In this document: positions 1 to 6,321 of the stretch, in pieces
How the letters are laid out: every line of letters begins with the position of its first letter
How positions within the stretch are numbered: the first letter of the stretch is position 1
DNA from: Desulfocicer vacuolatum DSM 3385
GTDB taxonomy: Bacteria > Desulfobacterota > Desulfobacteria > Desulfobacterales > SURF-7
Direction of reading: 5' to 3'
Length of the DNA: 6,321 bases
Assembly (NCBI GenBank): GCA_945870015.1
Contig: CAMBQS010000207.1
Coordinates: 1-6,321, forward strand
Program-made: the position numbers and the translations under genes
The notes under the pieces: generated by a model
What the model was told of the DNA's origin: nothing
The model's database searches: none
Seen by the model: the letters and a program-made list of their open reading frames with translations, nothing else

Positions 1-1
1 T

Positions 2-1834
2 GGCAGATTCGATTACCTGGATATCGGGCCCTATACAATCAAAATCAAACTCATGTTGAGTACCAATTCAACCTCAAACAATCAGATTCCACTGAAAAAA
101 AGGAAGAATACCGTATTGTCGAAAAAAACCGAAGAGGTAACGATTGATGCAACATCGAATATTGAAGTTGTTCACCCTCCGGTAAAGGAAAGTGAGACCA
201 ATACACACAGACAAGATGATAAACAACCAACAATTCAGATACCGGAGAGCAAGCCGGATAACCATCTTCTTCCTTCTCCGGATAAGGATGAAGACGAAGA
301 TGAAGATGAAGACCGGGAAGCGTTGTTTGCACTCAAAGACCTGATTCTAAAAGACGACCATGGTATGAAAGCCTCTGCGAAAAACAAGGAAGTCAATGTG
401 GAGGTGACAAAATTCAAGAACAACACGATGGTGGACATCTTTTTTTTAAAACCGAAGAACCAATATTATATCCGATCCAAAGACCGGAAATTCCTGCTGG
501 CAGAGAATACAGACAATGGCGACAGCTTTTTTTACTTCAGCGATCATGTCTATGGGGCTTTCCTGAAAAACGAATCTGATACGGTAAAGACCGACTATTT
601 GAAGAAAACTGCAAATCTGCACAATGAAAATGAAGGAATATATCAATATCCCATTCAGATAGGGGATACGGTTACCATTACCGATGGTATCTTTGAATAT
701 ATCATTCGGCCGATTAGTGTGGAGGAAAGCCCGGCGGTCACTTTGCCGGAGCAAGAGGAAAGAGCATTTCATAAATACATGATTAAATCTTCGATCTTCC
801 ATCTGTTTCTTCTTGTATTTCTTGGTTTTTTTAATTCAGTGAAGCAACCGGAACCGCTGCCTCCGGAAACACATTTTGTAAAAATCGACACATCCGAGCT
901 TACAAAAATTATCACCAAAAAGCAATCAGTGGAAAAACCGGTAGTAAAGCCGAAGATCATTGAACCCATGGTTGAAAAAAAGCAGATTGTGATGGAGAGC
1001 CGGAAAAAAATTCCTGAAGTCGTGGAGAACAAAAAAATGGTATCCAAAGTAATGGATATCCGGAAAAAAATATCCACAACCGGAACCGGAAACAGCAAAG
1101 AGGGTAGCAACCAGGTTGTTTCCCGGTCTCCTCAAGCAGGCGGAGGTTTTGGACAGGGGAATATTGTTAATCGAAATATCAATCAGCAGGGATTGCTAAG
1201 CATGCTCGGAAACAGCGTGGGTATTCAACCTCAGGCAGCAATCGCCATGGCAGCGGTCACCAATCTGGATGCGGTTTCTTCTGTTCATTCCGGCAATGCG
1301 AAATTCAAGGTAGGCGGAATTGTCGGGAACCTCGGGAATGCCAGGATCGAAATTCCAAAGATTTCGAATACCGGAATTGTCACTACCAAAGGTTCTTCTC
1401 AGGTTTTGCGAAGTTATGGAGCAGAGGGAAAGGGGATGGTAGCGGCACTTGAAAAAGGGAAAATCGGACAAAAACAGGTTCAGGGAATGGTATCTGCTCA
1501 ATTGAGTGCGCAGTTGAGAATGCAGGCTGGTGTAAAGGGCGGCATGAGTCGTGAGGCAGTGAAAAGGGTAATTGATCAGCATCTGGATGAGATCAGCTAT
1601 TGCTATGAAACCGCTCTGATTTCAAATCCCGCTATTCTGGGAAAGGTGGTTTTCGAGTGGAAGATCCTGGCATCCGGTATGGTCGGTGAGGTTCAGATCA
1701 AATCCTCTTCCATTAATTCAAATGAAATTCACTCCTGCATCAAAGCAGCCATTAAAACCTGGCAGTTTCCGAAACCGGAAGGAAGTGAAGTGATCGTATC
1801 GTATCCATTTGTTTTTGATATTGTCGGGTTCTGA
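2..1834 (+). CDS. TonB-like energy transducer with AgmX/PglI-type C-terminal domain, 5'-partial
   Basis: Residues are numbered from the first visible ATG (base 53), but the frame is open for 17 more codons to the window edge and that ATG has no Shine-Dalgarno, so the true start lies upstream. Visible order: end of an upstream domain (DYLDIGPYTIKIKL); polar linker with an Asp/Glu repeat (79-88); a beta-rich domain (about 115-223); one membrane span (about 244-262, IFHLFLLVFLGFF) preceded by lysines, implying N-terminus inside; a Lys/Val/Pro-rich stretch (about 285-340) like TonB periplasm-spanning arms; a Gly/Ala-rich linker (about 360-495); and a C-terminal domain (497-593) with EISYCYE, GKVVFEWKI, SCIKAAIKTWQFPKPEG and VSYPFVF. 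This matches the AgmX/PglI C-terminal family, with its paired cysteines at 517 and 562. In Myxococcus the relatives GltG and GltJ couple an inner-membrane proton channel to envelope machinery; the same role here is inferred. The family call is secure, the exact function is not. Confidence 0.92.
   Translation, partial: GRFDYLDIGPYTIKIKLMLSTNSTSNNQIPLKKRKNTVLSKKTEEVTIDATSNIEVVHPPVKESETNTHRQDDKQPTIQIPESKPDNHLLPSPDKDEDEDEDEDREALFALKDLILKDDHGMKASAKNKEVNVEVTKFKNNTMVDIFFLKPKNQYYIRSKDRKFLLAENTDNGDSFFYFSDHVYGAFLKNESDTVKTDYLKKTANLHNENEGIYQYPIQIGDTVTITDGIFEYIIRPISVEESPAVTLPEQEERAFHKYMIKSSIFHLFLLVFLGFFNSVKQPEPLPPETHFVKIDTSELTKIITKKQSVEKPVVKPKIIEPMVEKKQIVMESRKKIPEVVENKKMVSKVMDIRKKISTTGTGNSKEGSNQVVSRSPQAGGGFGQGNIVNRNINQQGLLSMLGNSVGIQPQAAIAMAAVTNLDAVSSVHSGNAKFKVGGIVGNLGNARIEIPKISNTGIVTTKGSSQVLRSYGAEGKGMVAALEKGKIGQKQVQGMVSAQLSAQLRMQAGVKGGMSREAVKRVIDQHLDEISYCYETALISNPAILGKVVFEWKILASGMVGEVQIKSSSINSNEIHSCIKAAIKTWQFPKPEGSEVIVSYPFVFDIVGF
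287..313 (+). repeat. In-frame GATGAA/GACGAA hexanucleotide tandem repeat
   Basis: Four and a half units of GA(T/C)GAA run in frame inside the first gene and encode an alternating Asp-Glu stretch (residues 79-87 from the ATG at 53). It lies in the polar linker between the upstream domain and the beta-rich domain, so gain or loss of a unit would change linker length by two residues without breaking the frame. Confidence 0.8.
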
Positions 1835-1855
1835 CCCGTAATCATAATCCTGTTT

Positions 1856-1860
1856 AGGAG
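1856..1860 (+). promoter_or_regulatory. Shine-Dalgarno site for the beta-barrel gene
   Basis: AGGAG sits 8 bases before the ATG at 1869 in the 34-base gap after the first gene. It is the clearest ribosome binding site in the window and fixes the start of the beta-barrel gene. Confidence 0.85.
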
Positions 1861-1868
1861 AGAAAAAC

Positions 1869-2591
1869 ATGAAGAAAAGAGTTACGATTTTTACCCTGAT
1901 CCTGATACTGGCCTTCCATCCGGTTTGGGGAATCTGTGAAGACAATGATCCCAAGGACCCGGTTTCGGCCATTCAAAAACGAATTTTTCACAAGAGCCAT
2001 GAACTGGGACTGATAGCCGGCTATATTCCGGATGATGATTTTTATGAAGTGCTTCCGGTCGGTGTCAGCTATACCTATAATTTTAATGAAAATTGGGCTT
2101 GGGAAGTGGCAAGAGGGATGTATTTTGTCAATCAGGAAAAAGATCTCAAGGGGAAACTTGAAGTAGAATTCGGTGTCACACCGTCTGAATTCAGTGAACC
2201 AAAATATATGATCCATTCCAGTATCATGATGAAACCTTTTTATGGAAAAGAGTCCATATGGAACAAAGGGATTATCAATAAGGAAAGCTATTTTCTGATA
2301 GGAGGGGGTATTGTCAATTACGAACGTCAGTTCAGTTATGGTGATCCTTCAACTGAAAATGCCATCTCCATCAATCTTGGATATGGAAGCCGGTATTTCA
2401 TTACGGACACCCTGAGTCTGAATATTGAAATACGGGATTTGATTACGTTCAAGGAAGAAGAAACGGTCAACAATATATTTATCGGCTGTACGGTTGGCTT
2501 CCGGTTTAATCTTTCTCCCCGGGAAACAGAGAAAGATCAGACAGTGGATATGATGAAAACCTACTTAAAGAAAAATGATGAAAATGAATAA
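1869..2591 (+). CDS. Outer membrane beta-barrel domain protein (myxobacterial-type family)
   Basis: A 240-residue exported protein. Residues 1-21 form a signal peptide: a basic start MKKR, a hydrophobic core ending AFHPVWG, and probable cleavage after Gly21. The Cys at 23 has no proper lipobox, so a lipoprotein is unlikely. The body has alternating aromatic/hydrophobic strands typical of small outer-membrane barrels: VGVSYTYNFNENWAWEVARG (64-83), MIHSSIMMKPFYGKES (114-129), SYFLIGGGIVNY (140-151), a strand near 165-178, SLNIEIRDLITF (183-194) and IFIGCTVGFRFNL (203-215). Motifs such as HELGLIAGY, NENWAWEV and KPFYGKE fit the outer-membrane beta-barrel domain family of myxobacteria and relatives, which includes GltA/GltB-like proteins of gliding machinery. 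Unlike many barrels, the last strand is not C-terminal: a charged tail of about 25 residues follows. The start is supported by AGGAG at 1856-1860. The position between a TonB-like gene and TPR genes suggests it is the outer-membrane part of the same complex. The family is fairly sure; the specific role is inferred. Confidence 0.85.
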   Translation: MKKRVTIFTLILILAFHPVWGICEDNDPKDPVSAIQKRIFHKSHELGLIAGYIPDDDFYEVLPVGVSYTYNFNENWAWEVARGMYFVNQEKDLKGKLEVEFGVTPSEFSEPKYMIHSSIMMKPFYGKESIWNKGIINKESYFLIGGGIVNYERQFSYGDPSTENAISINLGYGSRYFITDTLSLNIEIRDLITFKEEETVNNIFIGCTVGFRFNLSPRETEKDQTVDMMKTYLKKNDENE

Positions 2592-2694
2592 AAAATTATT
2601 TTATATACTCGTTATCCTGCTGGTATTTTTTTCAGGAACAATGCGTTTTCTGTTGGAAATGAAAACAACACTGAGACGAGTGGCGTTTCCATAG
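2575..2694 (+). pseudogene. Signal-peptide fragment of the next TPR gene, out of frame
   Basis: A short frame beginning at one of three in-frame ATGs (2575, 2578, 2584) that overlap the end of the beta-barrel gene. It encodes MNKKLFYILVILLVFF from the third ATG, a clear N-terminal basic and hydrophobic export signal, then drifts into implausible residues and stops at 2692-2694. The TPR gene that follows is one frame off (-1), and its frame is open back to 2592 with hydrophilic linker-like residues (NNAFSVGNENNTETSG). Adding one base to the T7 run at 2626-2632 joins both into one exported protein with a plausible cleavage after AFS. The fragment is therefore read as the displaced 5' end of that gene, not as a separate gene. 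No strong Shine-Dalgarno is seen; translation is probably coupled to the upstream gene. Confidence 0.7.
2626..2632 (+). other. T7 homopolymer, apparent frameshift or slippage site
   Basis: Seven consecutive T follow GTA in the hydrophobic core of the signal peptide. Before the run the coding frame gives an export signal; after it the sensible frame is the one shared with the TPR body. One extra T would give Phe-Phe-Phe-Arg-Asn-Asn-Ala-Phe-Ser and a continuous protein. Possible causes are a sequencing or assembly indel, a real mutation, or ribosomal or polymerase slippage on the T run. Confidence 0.7.
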
Positions 2695-2702
2695 CTGAAA
2701 GC

Positions 2703-4097
2703 ATGGATACTGCGGCAAACGGGAATCGTGAACCGGCGCAGGAAGCCTTTCAGGAGGGGTATGATCTTTTTGAAGAGAAGGAATACAAGGATGCCTGCCC
2801 CTTGTTTTATCAGTATCTGAGTAACAGTTCCCCGGATGATGCAGATTATGAATGGGCTGAATTCTTTTTTGGGATCTGCCTTAAAAAGTCCGGTTTCTCT
2901 CATGCCGCGGTAGACACTCTTGCCGAACTGGTCATCCGGAAACCGAACCCCAAAATTGTTTCATACTGCCTGGAGTTTTTTGAGAACACCATCCGGACAT
3001 CTCCCTATGACCATGATCTTGTGATCAATAAGGTGATCTGTGACCAGGAGTATGGTTTTGTGGGAGAGGAACTGTCGAATTTCATCCATTATCACCAGGG
3101 AGTGGATGACTGGAAGCATGGTTTGGTGTCTTGGGGAGACGATCATTTCGATAAAATCAAACCCGGTACTTACTATTTTTATCAGTTTCAATACCATCAG
3201 GCATTGATGCGGTTACATTCCGGTCAGATTGATGAGGCGATTGCCATTTTGAAAAAAATCATGGAAAGCCCTTTGGAAGATCCATCTTTAAAGAATGAAG
3301 TCCGCAAAACCATTGCCCGTCTTCTGTATGAAAAAGGAGAGTATAAGGAGGCGGACAAGCTGTATGGTGAAATTACCAAAAATATCCTTGAACAATCTCA
3401 GAATCTGCTGGAAAGAGCATGGGCTCATTACCGGATCGGTAATCCGGAAAAAGCCATGGGCTTTTTATATGCGTTTGAGGCCCCAAGCTTTCAGAATTAT
3501 TTCACACCGGAATACTATATTTTGAAATCATTCATTTTCAAGGATGTCTGCCATTATCAGAGTGCGTTGCAGGTTGTTACAGATTTTAAGTATCGATACG
3601 GAGTGGCTCTGGAAGATATTTATCAGAGAGGAAATCCGGAAGACAACTACCCATTGATGCTGGTTCTGATGAACAAAAAGAAAATCCATGAGATCTGGAA
3701 ATTCCTGGAACTGCTGGAATTGGAGAAAAAAGATATCGAAACGATTCAGGATAGACCCTTCCGGGAGCATCTGGAAAAATTGTATGCCCTGCAAATTGAG
3801 GAAAGCACGAATGATCTTCGGCTGACAATTCAGGAAGAGTATGAAGTGATGGCCAATCAACTCCTGCGGTATGAGGAGGAATCCCATCTTATGGAATATG
3901 AGATCGGGATGGATATGTATCAGCGGATTTATGAAACTCATTATCAGGATGAAAAATCTAACGATAAACCTTCCGAAGATGGGCTGGTTGTTTATCCTTT
4001 CCAGGGCGAATTCTGGAACGATGAGCTGGCAGACTATCATGTGAAACTGCCGAATAAATGCAACAACAATGAAGAATGGGATATTTTTTTCAAATGA
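2703..4097 (+). CDS. TPR-repeat protein of Glt/Agl-like type, 5' end frameshifted
   Basis: The uninterrupted frame gives 464 residues from ATG 2703, but that ATG lacks a Shine-Dalgarno and the frame is open upstream without any ATG, GTG or TTG. The intended product probably begins at 2575-2584 with a signal peptide (about 504-507 residues; see the T7 entry). TPR-like helix pairs are visible: AFQEGYDLFEEKEYKDACPLF (15-35), HQALMRLHSGQIDEAIAILKKI (165-186), IARLLYEKGEYKEADKLYGEI (204-224) and LLERAWAHYRIGNPEKAMGFL (235-255). The segment APSFQNYFTPEYYILKSFIF then VCHYQSAL (260-289) resembles a block seen in deltaproteobacterial envelope TPR proteins. Residues about 365-410 form a charged, possibly coiled-coil helix. 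The C-terminus carries YPFQGEFWNDELADY and a late Cys (453), a distinctive signature. The stop overlaps the next start (ATGA), implying translational coupling. With export restored it would be a periplasmic scaffold; as it stands it would be cytoplasmic or untranslated. TPR assignment is strong, orthology to a named Myxococcus protein is not claimed. Confidence 0.85.
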   Translation: MDTAANGNREPAQEAFQEGYDLFEEKEYKDACPLFYQYLSNSSPDDADYEWAEFFFGICLKKSGFSHAAVDTLAELVIRKPNPKIVSYCLEFFENTIRTSPYDHDLVINKVICDQEYGFVGEELSNFIHYHQGVDDWKHGLVSWGDDHFDKIKPGTYYFYQFQYHQALMRLHSGQIDEAIAILKKIMESPLEDPSLKNEVRKTIARLLYEKGEYKEADKLYGEITKNILEQSQNLLERAWAHYRIGNPEKAMGFLYAFEAPSFQNYFTPEYYILKSFIFKDVCHYQSALQVVTDFKYRYGVALEDIYQRGNPEDNYPLMLVLMNKKKIHEIWKFLELLELEKKDIETIQDRPFREHLEKLYALQIEESTNDLRLTIQEEYEVMANQLLRYEEESHLMEYEIGMDMYQRIYETHYQDEKSNDKPSEDGLVVYPFQGEFWNDELADYHVKLPNKCNNNEEWDIFFK

Positions 4098-6321
4098 AGC
4101 AATCCAATTACATAAAATCAAATGTCATACTGCTGGCTTACTCTATGCTGTTCCTGATCGGAAGTTGGGGAAACGCTTTGGGAGATGAAAGCCTCGGGTT
4201 TCAGAAACAAACCAGAGAAGAAGAGCATTTGAAGTATGTTGCAAAGCTTACACAGGATATGGGAAAAGTTGAAAAAGCGATTACAACAACCAGAACCCTG
4301 ATTGAACAATCTGCCAACCGGCCCTATCTGCCGGAATTGTTTCTGAGGCTTGCAGAGCTGTATATCGAAAAGTCCAGGATCGTTTATTTCATCCGGAAAG
4401 ACAGAACCAAAGTGTCCGAACCTTCCCTGGATCAGTTGGAATCCAATGCTCTCAAAAATCAAGCCATTGAAATCTATCAGAGGATTTTGAACAACTTTCC
4501 GGATTATCCGGACCGGGATAAGGTTCATTTTTTCATGGCCCATGAATACCGGGAACTGGGACAGTTTGACAACATGATTGTTCAATACCGGGAGATTATC
4601 CGGAATCATAAAAACAGCGGTTATGTACCGGAAGCCTATCTTCTTCTGGGTGATTATTTCATTAATAAAGAAGATCTGGATCTGGCCAAACGTCATTATC
4701 ATGCGGTTCTGAACTATCCGGACAGCCCGGCAGTCGGAATTGCACGGTATAAGCTTGCATGGTGTCATATCAACAAAGCCGAATATCCGGAAGCCATCAA
4801 ACTCTTTGAGGAAGCGGTCTCTCAAAAAGGATCCGGGAAAAATTTGGATGTGGACACGTATAAGCGGGTGGATATCCGGCTGGAGTCTTTGATCGATATG
4901 GCCTACTGCTATGGGGAATGCTACAAATCCAATACTCCGGATCAGGCTCTTGATTATTTCCGTAACTATGCATGGTCCAGACAGGCATATATGACGGTTC
5001 TTGAAAAACTTGCAAACCGGTATCAGTTGAAAAAAAAGTGGCAGCATGCAGCAGCGGTTTACCGGGAACTGTCCGGGCTTCAGCATGATGCAGAAAAGCT
5101 TCTCGACTATTCGAGAAATATCTTTGAATGTGTGCAGGCCATGGGCTCATTTGAGGATACGGATCAGGATATTCAGATTATTGTAAAGGCATTGAAACAA
5201 CAGAAATATTCCATTCACATCCCGGACGATAAAAAGGAAAAAAGCCTACATGATTTTGAACTGTATGCAAGGGATCTGGTCACCCATGCTCACCAGAAGG
5301 CAAGAAGCAAGCGATCCAAACCGGATTTTCAGCGTGCGGCGGATTCATACAAACTGTACCTGGACTTCTTTGAGACCAGTCCGGTCTATCTGGAAATGGC
5401 CAACAATTATGCGGAAACGCTGTTTTCATCCGAACAATACTTTGAAGCTGGAAAACAGTATGAAAAGCTGATGAGAAAGCTTCCGGAAAACAATCCGAAA
5501 AAGGGAGAGATGTTATATGGTTCGGTAATTTCATACTATAGCGCCCTGAAAAACCGGGAAGAGCTGAATTATTTTCAGGTGGCTTATGCACGCACCGGGT
5601 TGAAAACAACAGGAAGGCAATATGCTTCGACCTTCCCGAAATCAAAATATGTTCCGGATGTGTTGTTCAATGTCGCCTGGGTTTCATATGATGCAGGTAA
5701 GTATGATGATGCCGTCCAGGAGTTTACCCGTTTCGTGGAAACCTATCCGTATGGTGAACCAGCCAAGGCAGCCGTTCATCTGATTCTGGATTCCTACCAC
5801 CTGAAAGAGGATTATGACAACCTGATTCAGTACGGTAAACATATCCTGAGTCAGTCCAAAATCAGTGATCCGAAATTCAGGAAGGAGATTGCCGGGATTG
5901 TGCATGCTACGGAAACAAAAATTGTGTCTTCGCTTACCGTTGCAGCGATTGATGATTGGGAAAAAGGCAAGGGCGATCTGATCGATTTTGCGAATCAGAG
6001 CAGCAGCAGTTCTACTGGAATGGGGGAAGAAGCCCTGAATGTTCTGATGGTCTCCAGCAAGGAAAAAGGGGATCTGGAAACCATGTTGACTGCCGGAGAA
6101 GATCTGGTGAGGCAATATCCGACCTCCGGAAAGGTGGAAACAACCCTGGGTGTGATGATCGATACGTCGATTAAGACCGCCAGATTCAGGCTGGTTGCAG
6201 ACTATCTTGAATCGTTTGCAAAACAGCTTCCAAATCATGCCAATACCGGAAATTTTCTGACACAGGCCGGGTGGATACGGAAAAATTTAGGACAGTTTGA
6301 CCGTTCGACAAGTAATTTTGA
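4094..6321 (+). CDS. Large exported TPR-repeat protein, 3'-partial
   Basis: The frame is open from ATG 4094 to the last base, giving 742 visible residues without a stop, so the C-terminus is outside the window. Residues 1-30 form a signal peptide (VILLAYSMLFLIGSW core, likely cleavage after NALG), placing the protein in the periplasm or outer membrane. Two TPR-rich regions are visible. The first (about 80-330) includes ELFLRLAELYIEKSRIVYF, the repeat DYPDRDKVHFFMAHEYRELG, AYLLLGDYFINKEDLDLAKRH, ARYKLAWCHINKAEYPEAIK, LIDMAYCYGECY and a KLANRYQLKKKWQHAAAVYR unit. The second (about 412-590) includes YLEMANNYAETLFSSEQYFE and VLFNVAWVSYDAGKYDDAVQ. These BamD/YbgF-like repeats suggest a scaffold for protein contacts; no catalytic motif is seen. 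The start overlaps the previous stop as ATGA with no good Shine-Dalgarno (only a weak GGGA about 12 bases upstream), so it is probably translated by coupling. A short serine run (636-640) lies in a linker. The large TPR proteins of Glt/Agl clusters are the nearest functional analogy, by inference. Confidence 0.9.
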   Translation, partial: MKQSNYIKSNVILLAYSMLFLIGSWGNALGDESLGFQKQTREEEHLKYVAKLTQDMGKVEKAITTTRTLIEQSANRPYLPELFLRLAELYIEKSRIVYFIRKDRTKVSEPSLDQLESNALKNQAIEIYQRILNNFPDYPDRDKVHFFMAHEYRELGQFDNMIVQYREIIRNHKNSGYVPEAYLLLGDYFINKEDLDLAKRHYHAVLNYPDSPAVGIARYKLAWCHINKAEYPEAIKLFEEAVSQKGSGKNLDVDTYKRVDIRLESLIDMAYCYGECYKSNTPDQALDYFRNYAWSRQAYMTVLEKLANRYQLKKKWQHAAAVYRELSGLQHDAEKLLDYSRNIFECVQAMGSFEDTDQDIQIIVKALKQQKYSIHIPDDKKEKSLHDFELYARDLVTHAHQKARSKRSKPDFQRAADSYKLYLDFFETSPVYLEMANNYAETLFSSEQYFEAGKQYEKLMRKLPENNPKKGEMLYGSVISYYSALKNREELNYFQVAYARTGLKTTGRQYASTFPKSKYVPDVLFNVAWVSYDAGKYDDAVQEFTRFVETYPYGEPAKAAVHLILDSYHLKEDYDNLIQYGKHILSQSKISDPKFRKEIAGIVHATETKIVSSLTVAAIDDWEKGKGDLIDFANQSSSSSTGMGEEALNVLMVSSKEKGDLETMLTAGEDLVRQYPTSGKVETTLGVMIDTSIKTARFRLVADYLESFAKQLPNHANTGNFLTQAGWIRKNLGQFDRSTSNF

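Noticed and set aside
1000..1071. Duplicate CCGGAAAAAAAT 60 bases apart
   Set aside because: Both copies encode Arg-Lys-Lys-Ile in a Lys-rich arm; low complexity explains them better than a regulatory repeat.
1835..1868. Terminator or promoter between the first two genes
   Set aside because: The gap is only 34 bases, the hairpin has no T run and no -35/-10 pair is convincing; an operon junction is simpler.
1869..1940. Lipoprotein signal at Cys23 of the beta-barrel protein
   Set aside because: The residues before the Cys (Trp-Gly-Ile) do not fit a lipobox; cleavage by signal peptidase I after Gly21 fits better.
3528..4121. Minus-strand open frame of 197 codons
   Set aside because: It is a shadow of the first TPR gene; residues are Ile/Phe/His-rich as expected from antisense of Asp/Glu/Lys-rich coding sequence.
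4118..5086. Long open frame on the minus strand (322 codons)
   Set aside because: It lies wholly opposite the large TPR gene, whose frame shows signal peptide and repeats; the antisense product has no recognisable domain.
5250..5471. Short plus-strand open frames inside TPR genes (also 3295-3525 and 5956-6174)
   Set aside because: They overlap convincing coding sequence in another frame, lack ribosome binding sites and give Arg/Pro/Trp-rich unlikely proteins.

Overview
This window carries four consecutive genes, all on the + strand and packed like an operon (a 34-base gap, then gene junctions that overlap or nearly overlap). All four products look like parts of one cell-envelope assembly. 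The combination is: a TonB-like protein with an AgmX/PglI-type C-terminal domain, an outer-membrane beta-barrel protein of the kind found in myxobacteria and relatives, and two exported tetratricopeptide-repeat (TPR) proteins. It recalls the Glt/Agl (gliding motility and spore-coat) gene sets of Myxococcus and their paralogues in other deltaproteobacterial lineages. Base composition is moderate (low-to-mid 40s % GC by eye), which argues against a high-GC myxobacterium. It fits a Desulfobacterota-type or related Gram-negative bacterium better. The taxonomic placement is inference.

Layout. Bases 2-1834 hold the 3' part of the TonB-like/AgmX-PglI gene. Its reading frame is open to the left edge of the window, so the 5' end is missing. 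Bases 1869-2591 hold a 240-residue secreted beta-barrel protein with a clear Shine-Dalgarno site. Bases 2575-4097 hold a TPR protein whose signal peptide lies in one frame and whose body lies in another. The two are separated by a run of seven T at 2626-2632, so the gene is frameshifted, mis-sequenced, or read by slippage. Bases 4094 to the window end hold a second, larger TPR protein (at least 742 residues visible, signal peptide present, no stop reached). It overlaps the previous stop by ATGA. There is no gene-free stretch over 300 bases, and I see no RNA gene, mobile element, CRISPR array, convincing promoter or terminator.

How they may work together (inference from the Myxococcus system). 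The first protein has a cytoplasmic N-terminal part, one membrane span and a long Lys/Pro- then Gly-rich periplasmic region ending in a two-cysteine domain. It could pass proton-motive-force energy from an ExbB/ExbD- or MotA/B-like channel across the periplasm. The TPR proteins would form periplasmic or outer-membrane-associated scaffold, and the beta-barrel would be the outer-membrane component. No channel gene lies in the window; flanking sequence should be searched for one.

The main points for a second look are the T7 frameshift inside the signal peptide, the missing 5' end of the first gene, a conserved-looking C-terminal signature in the first TPR protein, and a roughly five-fold excess of the tetranucleotide CCGG.
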